The notes below the pieces were generated by a model, which saw only the letters and a list, made by a program, of their open reading frames with translations, was not told where the DNA came from and did not search any database. From Nageia nagi (lineage: Eukaryota > Pinophyta): a DNA stretch of 64,000 bases. Of this stretch, positions 23,961-36,009 are shown piece by piece; positions within the stretch are counted from its first letter, which is position 1, and every line of letters starts with the position of its first letter. The position numbers were made by a program, and so were the translations under genes. The stretch lies in contig JBITNC010000001.1 of assembly GCA_050084985.1 (NCBI GenBank), positions 21,328,001 through 21,392,000 of the forward strand, given 5' to 3'.

Positions 23961-25859
23961 TATTATTCTTTCAGAATCACACTTTGAAGATAGGTAACAT
24001 TCTAACATTCTTTATTATTTAATTCCTATCAAACAAATCATTCATAATTGTTGTTTCCTACTCCCTTTCATGAATTTGTAAATATTGGAAGTGATATTTA
24101 TTCTTTACACTTAGTAAAGTTTATCAAATTTTTCTTAGTGTTGGTAAAGTTTGGATGCTATCAATAATTTGGGTCTTATCAATGTAAATAGGTCTTAAAT
24201 AATTTTAGTAACTTAACTGATATATTGTTTAAAATTGGATGTTTTCATGTAAATAACTTACAAAGGTTGTTCATAGTTCATTTGGGTGTATTCCAGTAAC
24301 TATACATAGGTCTAAGGTTATAAGGCACTGAAAATATATCTAAGTCATGTTCAAGAAGTGTTGTAATATGTCTGAGAAATACCATAGCATGTAAGGGAAG
24401 TAAATGTCTAAGTCTAATCCAAGTAATATCAAAATATAAGTCTTTCTAGAAAATATTATAAATATGAGTTTCTATTAAGTCAAACTTAGTCAAAGTTACT
24501 AGCAAGTAATACTATAAAGCCTATGGATTTTAGGAGAAAAATTTTCACCATGTGCCAAAAATTAGTAGGAGATATTGTAAGAAGTGCATCCTCTAAGACC
24601 TATTGATTTGGAGCAATGACATCATACTTTTTGTTTGTAAATAGTGGATTCTAAGATAATATTGAACAAGTACTACATAAAGAATATTTAGTGGTAGATA
24701 TTTTAGAAGACTAGCAAATAGAACTCATCAATTTTGAGTCATGATGTTAGACAATTTACCAAAAATTGATCAATATTAAAAAAATCTCTACCATCACTAA
24801 ACTCTACCAAAAGAAAGTAGAACCTACCATTATAAGAAATAATGAGTTAAGGAGAATAATTGGGTACACTTAATCATGAGTGTTTGATCCTTAGGGCTAT
24901 CAATGTGTTGACCATGACTCATTTCCACATGATAGTAGTAGTTCTTCCTAGATTTAAATAATACATTCTTCATTTCCCTCACTATTCCATGCAACATAGA
25001 GCTATAGTAATGATCATAAATGGTTGTAGAAAGTTAGATAGCTATTGATAGAACATAAAGACAAGCCATACCAATCAAGCCAATGGACTATGCCTTCATA
25101 ATTAGCTATAATCATAACAAGATGCAATCAATGATATATTAGAAGGATTTCAATTGGAAAGTATAACAATTCAAAAGTATTAAACTCCTAGACCTTGGTG
25201 CTAATTGTACTTAGTCACAATGTAATCTATCATAATTATGATTATAATTTGTACATTTGTAAATACTTCCTTATATTGTTCTTAGATAATAGAGTAATTA
25301 GGAGCAATAATGGTGGACAACCACCCAATGGTAGATGTAAATATATAAATAGTGGATTGTTATAGGTCCAAAAGGTTAGACATTATAGCAAATTTTCCTA
25401 GTGTATGAGATGCTTTATGTGTGATAATACAATATGATGATGGTTTTCCCTTCATAGTTTATGGTTGTTTATTATGTTATAGTAAATATTATGGATGAAG
25501 CATTTTATTAAGTTGTGATTATGTATTGTGATTACAAGATCCCAAGAGTAAGAAAGATTACTATTCATAATCTTGGCTATGGATTGTTGCCTGTACAGTA
25601 ATGTTAGGGATAGTTAGTTTTTATTTTACTTTCTTTATCTTGCTCATTTATCTATTTTCTATTACTCTTATCTTTTATCCCTTTCCAATTACTTTTAACC
25701 TTACTATTGATAAGAACTGGCCTATAATCTAGATATTGTGTAGAAAACCCTAATGAACACACTCTTCCACCATTTTTTGCTATTCAAGGAGCCTACTATT
25801 TTAGGAAATAGAGAACATGACCAGACCAAACTCTTAAGATTACATTATATTGATCAATA
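23961..25859 (+). repeat. Element C 5' LTR (1899 bp)
   Basis: The limits are set by comparison with 49146-51025 and by the flanking CTCAT. It starts TATTATTCTTTCAGAATC and ends ATTGATCAATA. Its partner ends AATCAACA. The first 600 bases from 24001 contain no CG dinucleotide at all. Confidence 0.9.
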
Positions 25860-26048
25860 GTAGAAAAATTTGTTTCTAGCACACTTTGTGGGATGAGAAC
25901 TAAATTCAACATTTAATAGGTGTGAAAATGCCAAATATATATGTTTGGTAAGCTATAAATTAGTGCTTTTAAATATTATAAGGTTTTTCTTACCTTATTA
26001 GTGACTTTACTATTAATAGTCATTATTTTGAACCCTAGCACTTCAAAA
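25860..26048 (+). other. Element C primer-binding-like site and short leader
   Basis: After the LTR the sequence reads GTAGAAAAATTTGTTTCTAG then CACACTTTGTGGGATGAG. The same position in element D (minus strand) reads TTTGGCATGCCCAGTGGGAC. The shared CAC/CAT...GTGGGA pattern suggests a primer site decayed from a TGGCAC-type sequence. Confidence 0.5.
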
Positions 26049-27770
26049 ATGTAGACTTACTAGAAGTAGTGCTAGAAATTCCTTAAGAAAGCCTAGATTT
26101 CAAGAGCTATTAGTTCCTAATAGGAGATTTGGATGAAATATTTCCTAGACATTGTCCCTTCAAATTCCATTAAGAGCTATTCTATTATCAACCATATTTG
26201 AATCTACCCCATAAAACCCTTCACCTAATACCAATGGTCCAAACATGGCCCAAGATGCTCCTATTGATTTTCCTTCTTGGAATAATGGCCATCCCTTAGT
26301 TGTCCCTATTAATTCTTTGACTATTTCCTAAGAAACTTTCAAGGTTTTTCCTAAATATCATGGGTCTAGAAAGACTCCATATGAACATTATCAATATGTA
26401 TTTCTTTTGGCTTTAAGTTTTGATATTACTAATGAACCTATTATGACCAAATTGTTTTCATATTCTTTTGAAAGCAAAGTACCTAAATGTTTTCATATTC
26501 CATGTTTTCCCAAATCTATAAATATAGGGGGAAAGTTATGTCAATCTCTTATTAAAATATTTATTATTGATGATGATTATAGTACCTTTTTTATTCTTGT
26601 AGCATGTATCAAAAGGCACCCTCATGAGTCTATAGATGATTTCAACATAATATTTGGGAAAACATGGAATTCTATTCTAGTAAGGATTAGACCAAAAAAT
26701 GCACAAGCCTTGTTATACTAAAGGAAAGCTTTCCTCTCTAATCTCAATATGTTTATTATCATGTCTGGAGATACTTTTCCTAATGTCTACCAAATAGCCA
26801 AAAATTCTAAATATACCCTAGTATCCTTTGGAAAGATGTAGCCAAGATCTATCATTTCTTTATTTTCTAATTTCCTCCCTAAATAAGCTCTACAAATTTC
26901 TTATCCTAAAATATTATCCTTACCACCTCCTCTTCTTAAGCAAAAAATTTAGAATTATTTACTAGCATTACTTACTTTTGCATCTACAAGTACAAATGTT
27001 GATTCTAAATCTCAATAGAAAGAAATGATAAAGAAAATGGAGGTAAATATTAAGAATATCATAAATAAGCTCACTCTATAAGAAAGGTAAAATCAAGGCT
27101 TCATCTATAAAAGATGATAACCAATATTAACTAAGATTTCATCTTAACAATAATCAAATAGAATAACCTATCATTATTAAAGAAATTGATAATATGATTA
27201 TGATTAGTGCTATAGAGAGTGATGCTATGAGCATTACAAAATGGTATCCTCCATGTTTAGCTTCTCATTTCCCATACTTTTATATAGTGTATCAGCATCA
27301 CCACTTGGGATTACATTTAATCAAATGGTAGAACCTGCATCAAATCATAATTTAGATCCTTACCATGGTCAATTTTTGGCTTTCAAGTTATGCTAATAAA
27401 TAAGCTAAGTATGTTTAAACCATAGCCTCTTCTTTAATAATTCTATAATAATACCAAGTAACTCAACAAAATTAACAAACCATTTCAGCTCAGTTGCATC
27501 CAAAAAGAGCTAAGGCTCCTTTATTCCAACCATTGAATCAAGAGAATCAACTTCCTAGATATCTGGGTCAAATTTTATAGGACCCAATATATATTGCTCA
27601 TGTAGTAAGAAATCTCATTGCAACCAGAAAATAAGTCCTTGAAAAAGAAAGGTCTCATCCATTAATATATCCTTTCATCATTGATCATCACAAGGAAAAA
27701 GCAACTCTAAATTCAAATCACATCAATTCATTGAAATAAGTAAGTTTGCCCCTTATTCTCCATAAAACAT
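26049..27770 (+). pseudogene. Element C gag
   Basis: An ATG at 26049 is followed by a stop and a frameshift, then TRSSARNSLRKPRFQ, parallel to the Arg/Lys-rich gag start of element D. The capsid core is seen from FPKYHGSRKTPYEHYQYVFL (about 26345) through the open frame 26407-26721 (SFDITNEPIMTKLFSYSFES, then LVACIKRHPHESIDDFN). Further pieces to about 27770 are rich in Pro, Gln and Asn and poorly conserved. No zinc knuckle survives that I can defend. The gag is recognisable mainly by comparison with element D and with plant gypsy gag. Confidence 0.7.
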
Positions 27771-28290
27771 TATGGAAGAATTGAAGAAAATACCTTATAG
27801 AATATCAATGTTTGATGCATTGAGGATTGTAGGTCAAATTGAAATTTTGTAAGAAGATTTGAAGCTTAAAAAATAGTAAAAAAGAGTAAATAAGGGAAAT
27901 GTTATTTTTGCAATATTTGATGATGTCCCTTCAACTCCTATAGGAATAAGAAGACCCCCACCTTTCTACCTATCCCTTATACTAGAAGGTTGGGTAGTTA
28001 ATAATTACATTATAGATACTGGAGCTACCATTACTATAATTCTCAAAGTAGTTGCAAATGAAATGAAACTATATATTACTCGATGCATATATAGAGTCAT
28101 ATAGTTAGATTCTTCTTCAATAGATGTTGTTGATAGTGTTAAAGGAGTTTCAATAAATTTGAATGCATTCCTTGATATTTATTTCATTAAAGATATTATT
28201 ATTATTGATATTTCACCTCTATTTTGAATCTATTTATTTAGAGCATTTACTACAAATTAGGAGGGTATCTAGCTTTAGATTATACACATA
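27771..28290 (+). pseudogene. Element C protease
   Basis: A gag-protease linker reads ISMFDALRIVGQIEIL (compare SLFEALKILGQIDLL in element D). It is followed by RPPPFYLSLILEGWVVNNYI and the active-site box IIDTGATITI at about 28012-28041, with the DTG intact. The remainder (LDSSSIDVVDSVKGVSI and more) tracks element D's protease residue for residue in places, with a TAG near 28109 and later frameshifts. Confidence 0.8.
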
Positions 28291-28560
28291 TTTTACTCCC
28301 TTTACAAAATAAATAAGTAAAGATTCTAAGAGAGGGTACTCAAAAGTGTTCATCTTAAGAAGATCATAGAGAAAAATTATTTGAATGGCCCTAAACTAGT
28401 AGAATTATTTTAAAAGGATACACTTAGAGAAATATTATTAACCATAAAAATTCTTTTAACAAATAACCTCAATTACCAAGTTACTAACATTGGCATGGGA
28501 AACTATTATTTATATGAAAATGTCCAAGCAAATCTTAGTCATAGCTTAAAGGGAACATGA

Positions 28561-28706
28561 AATATGGATAATGTATTTTGATGGAGCTAGATGTAAACAT
28601 GGCTATGGGCATGGTGTTGTCTTTAAATCACCAAAAGGATATATGAGAAGTTCTCATTCAGATTCACATGGGTTTATACAAACAATGTGCTAAATATGTA
28701 GCCTTT
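28561..28706 (+). pseudogene. Element C archaeal-type RNase H, N-terminal part (cut by element D)
   Basis: The plus strand reads MYFDGARCKHGYGHGVVFKS and then PKGYMRSS, the first strand and hairpin of the archaeal-type RNase H with its first Asp (FDGA). The sequence is cut at 28706 by the LTR of element D and resumes at 41662. It lies between protease and RT, not after the RT-linked RNase H. Confidence 0.85.
28702..28706. other. Target-site duplication of element D, left copy (CCTTT)
   Basis: It abuts the left LTR of element D. The other side (41662-41666) reads CCTTC, one transition different. Confidence 0.8.
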
Positions 28707-30141
28707 TGTTGATTAGGATTGTGTAATATATGTGCCATGAATAATCTTAACCAAAGTAAATCAAGAATAGACTATGGTGATAGTCTGATCTTCGGAGAAG
28801 GCTAGTTCCTTATACATTGGGTGTAGGAGAAGTAACAAGAAAGAAAATAAAAGGAGTAGAGTGCAGGAATTTAAGCAAAAGGTTTAGGGTAACAAGAGAG
28901 AAAGCAAAGGTGGATCACTAGTTCAGTGTGGGCTTTCAAGTTTGTGAAACCTTGGTTTGAATCTAGTGTAGCAGCTATGGTACAAGCTCTCACTCTCTAA
29001 TAGTTTCCCAACTTTACTCTACCATATATGAGACATAGTTATACTAATAGCTCACTAATTATCATTAGGAAAACAGCCAAGCTACCACAATCTAACCTAA
29101 TTAAGAATAACAATTACGAGTGCTAGATAAGAAAGGTCAAATGGTATCATATTACTGACAAAAACTATGGTCTTCAAGAACAAATGTAAAGAACAATACT
29201 AGGGCTTCGACCCTTCTTTCACTTTATTTTCATATACTTATACTGAAGTAAAATAGTTACAAGAATTGCAGAATAGAAACATTTACAAAAATAGCTTCAA
29301 GATTCTAGCCTTCTTTTAACTATACTACCTACATAGCCACTTGGCAGAATATTACAAAAATTGGGTAGATTGTAGATGATATGGCTTCTTGATAACTATG
29401 ATTGACCTCTCATTGACCTCGTCTCTTCTAGGATATTCTATTTACTAGCTCAAATATTCAATCTCTCTTTGCTGACCTCATCTCTACATTCTAGAATGCT
29501 CTACTCATTAACTCTAGACTATTCAATCACTCCTTTTGACCTCATCACTTCTGAGGTCTGATTTCATTCAAAATGTGAACATTATTCTCCCTTTTGATGT
29601 CATCTTCATACTTCTAAAATGCTCTACTCACTAGCTCTGGCTATTCGATCACTCTTTGCTGACCTCATCACTTTTGGGACCAATTTTATTAAAAAATGTG
29701 AACATTATTCTCCTGTGATGTCATCTTCATACTTCTAGAATGCTCTACTCATTGCTTTGGCTATTCAATCACTCCTTGCTAACCTCATTGCTTCTAGGAC
29801 CCATTTTATTCAAAATTTGAATATTGTTCTCCCTGTGATGTCATCTTCATACTTCTAGAATGCTCTACTCACTTAGCTCTAGCTATTTGATCACTCCTTG
29901 CTGACCTCATCGCTTCCGAGATCTAGTTTTGGGTTAAGGCCTGAAATCACTGATGTCATCTCTTTTGGGACTCGGGTTACTCAACATTAACTTCAAGGGG
30001 TTTTTCTTCTTTCATAATGAAGTAATTATTTTCAAAAATGGTTCTTCAAACCCATTGTGATTATGCTTAGCTTACGTCACCTTCGAAAGTGATCATACTT
30101 TCAAAAGAACCTTGGAGTAATGATTATGTATTGATATACAT
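28707..30141 (-). repeat. Element D 3' LTR (1435 bp)
   Basis: On the element's own strand it starts TGTATATCAATAC at 30141 and ends AATCAACA at 28707. It aligns throughout with 40212-41661, including the 123-bp tandem array. It keeps CG sites (for example in TTACGTCACCTTCGAAAG) that are lost in the older element C. Confidence 0.93.
29470..29930. repeat. 123-bp tandem array inside element D 3' LTR
   Basis: Units begin at variants of TGCTGACCTCAT near 29470, 29534, 29657, 29777 and 29899. The first interval is a short unit of about 64 bp, the others 120-123 bp. Each full unit carries GATGTCATCTTCATACTTC and AATGCTCTACTCA. Confidence 0.88.
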
Positions 30142-30239
30142 TTTGGCAACATCTGTGGGAAAATTTTGCCAATTACAAAGAAATTTTAGAACCTAAAATC
30201 TTATTTGAATTAATCAACAAATCAAACTTCAGTTCTGTA

Positions 30240-33200
30240 TACTCAGGAGTTGTTGAACCTTACTTTAGTCCACGGGGATCCCAGAAAAATCCTTTAGCCT
30301 TGCATGGGCTAAAGCTATAGTGTTCAAAATTTCATAAGACACATGAGCATATTTTCTCAATAATTGCTAAATGTGAAAGCTATCGTTCACCAAAGAATCA
30401 AAGAATTTTATCAAATTGGTTTCATTAAACGAAACCAAGAGCGTATTGATGTCATTAGTGCTTTGAATCCTACTCTATAGATCACTCAAAAACTTAGCTT
30501 TAGGGATAAGTGAGCCATCACTTCTCCATAACTCTGGGATTTTGGATGTATTTAATCCCTAAATCTCTGACTTCAAGTTTTGCATTTCTTATGTCCAGTG
30601 TGGGATATTACTCTTGATCTCCTAACAAACCCATTTCCCCCTCACTGGGTAATCAATTGCCGACATGAGCTCCATTTGATCACCAATATTATAGGATTGT
30701 AGCTTTTCATTCAAGAGGCCGTTTAGCATCTTGTTTGCTTGCTTGACCTATTCTGAAATGGGATTCAAAATATTTTTGCATCTGGTGACCTCAACCTTGA
30801 GCCTTTTGAGCTCTGATAAACATGATTCTATATGGTCTCTCAGATGAATCAAATCTTTGATTTCCTACACCCTCAACTCCTAAAATCTCTTCTTTATATT
30901 TAACAAAAAGGATTTGTCTACCTTATTCACATTTAGACTTGATTGGAGTTGCACTATGTTGGTGTTCAAACCGCTAATCTTTGCTACTCTGGTAGCTATC
31001 TCAACATCTCTCTAAGATATGATGGCATCTTTCTAACTCAAAACATCTGCTATAGGAGCCACTGCTAAACTAGCCTTCAAAATTGATATATTATTTTCAG
31101 CAACTTTCAATTTTAATTTCTAAGTGTCTAATTGCTGCTTCATAACTTCATGGGCCTTTCACAGCTTACTGTACTTGACCTCCAACTTTATTAGCTCTGA
31201 TATGTTGAGGTCTACTGTAGTTTGCAAGAGCTCATTTTTATCACCCTAGGATATGCTTTGTGTATCAATTTTTACTTGAGTGTTCATAGCGGATAGATCA
31301 CTTTGCCCCTCTTGTGGGTCTTAGGCAATTGCCATTTCAAGCACCTTATGCTTTGGATCCATTGAAGTTTGGAGCCTTACCGAATTATCCAGAATTGGGA
31401 GCTTCTTGACCTGCTTCTGCATCCATGCATCTCATCCCTATTTCATCTATTGGTACTACTACATAATGCCATCCACAAATACTTATTGCCCTGATATCAT
31501 AATGAATGGAGATCCGATGCTCAACTCCTGAGAGGAGGAGGCCACAATCTACTATGTCGATGTCACGGGGCTAGCTTGATTGGGCCCAGGGACACTATTG
31601 TTGGATGGATTTGTGGTAGGAAGTGCTGGAATAGATGAAGGAGAGGATGATGGAGGCAAAGATGGTGAAGTGATGATGGTATTGTAGTGACACTAATGAT
31701 GGGGGGAATTTGTGAGCTGGATGCAAGGGGAAGGGAACTTTGCCATTGGATAGGTGGTGGTGGTATGAGAGATTGAATGGGTGAAGCTAGAATGGTTACT
31801 AGAATTGGTGGGAGTGAAATTGGAATGGAAATGGGTGCGATAGAAATAGATAGAGAAGGAGTAAGAGAAATAGGGGAAGAGGGAGTAGAGAGCATACCTG
31901 ATGGAGTAGGGCTCTTCCTTCTTCTCTTTGGTGATGGTGGTAGTGGTGCTTTCTCTTTTTGGACTTTTATTTTCAAGGTATACACTCTCCTAGGCCTCCT
32001 AGCCGCTATTTCCATGGAAACCTCCCTAGTTTCCTCCTCAGGTTGCTCCTCCTAAGTTGATGATTGGGACCCTACATGTCCCTACTCTCCCTCCTCATCA
32101 CTATCATCTAAACCTTCACCTGGAGGGATGTCTATGGGATGTTCTATTCTCCACATCTCCTCAAATTTATCATCTAAATCAAAATCTAGAGGGGTATTCC
32201 GATTTCCAGACTCAATCCGGTACTGAGTGAAGGTAGCTATTTTTTTGTCACTTCATCTCTGATCTCTTAAGGTTTTCAAGGACTTTTTTGAGATGGAATC
32301 TACTTTTAGGTCAAAATTTGCCTTTTTGCTATAAAAACTTAACCATGGTGGTAATAAATCTTTAGTAATCAAGGTAGTGGGCATTACCTTGTCTTCATGT
32401 TCTAGGTTTCACCAACTAAGCAGCTCTGGCTTGGATTCAGCTCTAAAACCTGGGGATTGGCTTGGCCCCTTAACCTCTTGCCAAAGATATCCTTAGGATC
32501 ATATAGCAAATACTGACTAAGTTTTTTCAATTTTAAATTCAACAATTTACCTTTTAATTATTCACTTACTCCCCTGCTTTGTAGCACCAAGTCATGCACT
32601 TTATGAGGAAGGGCATAAACTATCCTCTTTTTTGCTACAGCTCCATATTTAGAATCTATATAATCCATTTGTCTAGTGTATTCCATGCTAAAAACCCAAT
32701 CCATTACATGGATCAGTAGTAAGAAAGGAGCCCTAGAAAACCCATAAAGCTTGATGAAAGTCCCCTCCTCTTGAAGAACTAGTCCTCAGTCTCTCCATGT
32801 GGCATTCGAGGTAAAGCTTAGAAGCTATTGATAATCTTGGAACTGAGGGGTAAATAAACTCATTGAGGAACCAAAAAGTTTTCTACAAAGAAGTAATAAT
32901 CTGCTGAGGACCTCACCTCCTCAGTCCATTTGTCCATTGGCTTCTGAGACCCATTTTCATCAATTTGAACCAAGGTTAAATTCTTGAAAACACCAGCATT
33001 CTGGTGAATCATCATCCAAATAATGTGTGACACATACGTAAATGAAATCCCTCACTAATCTTTTCTAACTGTTTAGATATTCCATTTGAAAGGGCAATAG
33101 CCCAGTCATACATTGTAGGGAGATTGGGTGAGAAATTTGGTATGCGATAGCTAATTTTGATGGTGAGACATACCTATCTGTCTCTTTACCTACTGCTATG

Positions 33201-33870
33201 GCTAACATGGACAATAAAATTTAGATGTGCAAAAAAGTTGGAGAGTGGGAGCTTAGAACTGGGGAACTTCATAAACTTTATGGTCCCAGCTGCATTTTTA
33301 TTTAGCCAGGCCATGATATTTGCTCTTAGATTGGAACTAGTGTCATATACCAATCAATGTGCACAAGGGAATGCATAGGGGAGGGTGGATTAAAAGCCTT
33401 TACTATTGAAATGGAATCCAAATTCAAGATAGTCCTTCCTTGCAAGTCTCTAACCATTCTGGTTGCAAGATCAAATGCCCCCTTATAACCTCTATCAACT
33501 CAGGAGTAGGAAAGCATCTATGGGGAATGAAGTACATGAGACCTGACCCCATTGGTGAATGTGCTATGTGATTAAAACTGAAGTTTGGGCACTTACCTTT
33601 AGCTATGCCCTTGGGGTTCTTATTTCAAGCTGTAATATTAGTATCCCATAATAACTCCATGGAATCCATTATTTTCCTTGTTGTCTTCACCGATGATCCT
33701 AAGCTCATTTCATTTACTTGTGCTGCACTTATCAATCTTCTTATCTCACTTCTGTTACCCCTAACCAGCACTTTGCTTTACTTAGATTCTTTTGCTATAT
33801 TCCATAGCTCCTGGCAATGCATAGTAGATACTAGCTTTGCAAATTTGTAAGCTAATGCTTTCTATGAATT
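30240..33870 (-). pseudogene. Element D extra coding-like region after integrase (function unknown)
   Basis: On the minus strand a frame with stops runs from about 33860. A globular N-terminal part reads AAQVNEMSLGSSVKTTRKIM, then NITA. A middle part ends FDLDDKFEEMWRIEHPIDIP followed by acidic residues. The open frame 32015-31563 is Pro/Ser-rich and begins with a basic, nuclear-signal-like PSPKRRRKSPTPSG. A heptad-like coiled-coil part follows (about 31300-30700; KLKVAENNISILKASLAV, LKRLKVEVTRC). The C-terminus is NTLLVSFNETNLIKFFDSLV at about 30440-30370. The plan (globular, charged, coiled coil) parallels element C, but I cannot align the two by eye. I see no transmembrane anchor and do not recognise a family. 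Confidence 0.6.
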
Positions 33871-33998
33871 CTAGAATTTAGGTATTTTGGTGAGTAGTGC
33901 TCTTGGTCCTTTTATAGCTCATTTCGTTGATTGATGCACAATCTCTCTAAACATGCAAAATATCCTCACGGATGGTAGCATTAATAACCAATTTGATA

Positions 33999-35312
33999 TT
34001 ATACACTCTTTTTGGGAACTCTGAGATTTGATTTTTTTATACCCCTTTTGGAAACTTCAATTCTACCAAACAAAAGTACAACTACCACTAAGTTACTAAT
34101 AAATAACTGACAACCATAACAACAACTTGAAATAAATGTAAATAGCACACTATTTACAATATGTGTACAAAAGTATATCTTTTCAAAAAAATCATTCCCC
34201 ATGCTTGCGGTCTTATATCGCTTTAGGTGCTGTCCATTAACTGAAATCGACAATTTGCACCCATTTAATTTTGCCAGCTCAAAGGCATTTTTCCCAATGC
34301 ATTTAGCTACTACATAGGGTCCAGGACCACATGGATTCAAATTTTTTGTGTTTCCCCAATTTAGCTCTATCTTCATCCCATTTCAATACTAAATCCCCTT
34401 CTCTGAAAGTATCCAGAGTTAATTTTTGACCGTTAAACCATGTTTTTACTATTTCATTTCTTCTCCAGAGGTCTTGATATGATTGATTCCAAAGCTCTTC
34501 TAAATGCAATAGTTCATTCATCGAACCTCGAGAGATTCAAAGTCCTCACCATATTCCTATAAAAATTTTAAAACTGGAAGCTTGAAATGACTTGGTAATA
34601 CCACCCTTTTACCGTACACCAACGTATATGGGCTGGTTTTAATGGTTGACTTTACTATGATCCTATCTGCCCACAATGCCCAATTGAGCTTTTCATGCCA
34701 AGTCCAAGGATTATTCTCCATCATTCTTTTGAGAATTTGAATCAAGTTCTTATTTGTGGACTCAGCCAAACCATTACCCTGGGGGTAATAGTTTGAGGAA
34801 GTTTTCCAATAGATACCTAATCTCATAGCAAAATTAGTAACTTCAACTCCTATGAATGCCAAACCATTATCCAAAATTATCATTTGAGGAACACCATACC
34901 TGGTAATTAACTTTTCTACAAATCTTAGAATAGTCTTCTAATTTGCCTCTTTTACGGCCTCTGCTTTTGCCCATCTGGTAAAAAAGTCTATACCAGTAAG
35001 GATGAATTTGTGTTTGAAAAAGGAGTTTAGGTTGATGACTCTGATAAAATCCAACCCCCACTGTTGGAAGGGTTCTTTTACTTGGATTAGTTCCAATGGT
35101 AATGTCACATTTCTCTTTCTTCCCACATACCTCTGACACTTTTCACAATTTTGTGCCTTTGCAAAAGCATCTTTGAACATAGTGGGCCAGTAATATCCCA
35201 CCTGAATGATCTTACCCACTATTGTGTATCCGAAGTAATGACCTCCAGACTCTCCAGAATGAAACTCTTCAATGAGCTTAGCTAACTTTGTCACTGGTAC
35301 ACATCTTAGCAA
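33999..35312 (-). pseudogene. Element D integrase
   Basis: The zinc-binding N-terminus is complete: FHSGESGGHYFG (two His) and NCEKCQRYVG (two Cys). The core has WGLDFIRVINLNS (Asp), IILDNGLAF (Asp) and SSNYYPQGNGLAESTNKNL (Glu), so the D,D,E triad is kept. One TAG at about 34937 splits the core between open frames 35312-34938 and 34883-34557. After a frameshift near 34550 the C-terminal part shows LVLKWDEDRAKLG and then GPGPYVVAKCIGKNAFELAK, running to HLKRYKTAS near 34200. No chromodomain is seen. This is the best preserved enzyme of the window. Confidence 0.93.
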
Positions 35313-35342
35313 AATGCCATCGTGATTTCTCCTATAAAGTAT

Positions 35343-35990
35343 CTAATCTATCTTCATGTAATTTTGGGCGTGTATCTTGAATCTCGTTCTTTGGGATGCA
35401 TTCATGTTTTGTAGCAGTTTTTTGGTCTCAAAATATTTGCTTAATTGCTCCATCCAATCTTGTGTTGTATCTCTGGATACAGATTCCAGGGTTTCTTGTT
35501 CAACAAAGCATACCATCCCCTTTTTCGGTGTCATAGGTTTTGCAAGTTGCTCACAAAGTGCTCTTCCTTTTATGAGCTTGGTGGGCCGAATTTCCACATC
35601 GTATTTTAGAATTTTTGAAATCCACCTAGGTCTTCCTTCTCCCAATTCTCCCTACATAACATAATACCTAACATCTGGGTGTATGGTCAGAATCAAAATC
35701 CTACTCTGAGCAATGTAATGTTTTAACTTACTCAGTGCTTTCACAATAGCTAGGACCTATTTTTCAATGAAAGTGTATTTTTCCTCACAACTATTCATAG
35801 TTTGGCTGAAAAATGTGACTGGGTATTCTTCATTCCTTTCGTACTTCTAGGTTAAAATGGCTGCAACACTAGTATCTGACCCATATGCGTACAAAATAAA
35901 TTCTTTGCTAAAATCTAGATTTCTTAGTATAGGAGCTTTTGTAATTGCTACCTTAATTTTTTGAAAAGCTTCTTTACCTTCCTCAGTCCA
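35343..35990 (-). pseudogene. Element D RT-linked RNase H
   Basis: It reads SDTSVAAILT, NEEYPVTFFSQTMNSCEEKY, then FIEK, a stop and VLAIVKALSKLKHYI. The open frame 35645-35343 follows, with PRWISKILKYDVEIRPTKLI and a polar linker to integrase. Catalytic Asp appears as YGSDTS, which keeps an acidic residue. The WISKILKYDVEIRPTKLI segment matches element C closely. Confidence 0.85.
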
Positions 35991-36009
35991 TACAAAAGGA
36001 GTATTCTTT

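Noticed and set aside
30142-30175. Plus-strand primer-like site taken as evidence that element D runs on the plus strand
   Set aside because: Gag, protease, RNase H, RT and integrase all read on the minus strand, and a primer-like site follows the other LTR on that strand.
31777-32055. Plus-strand Gly/Glu-rich frame
   Set aside because: Shadow of the Pro/Ser-rich part of the element D extra region on the minus strand.
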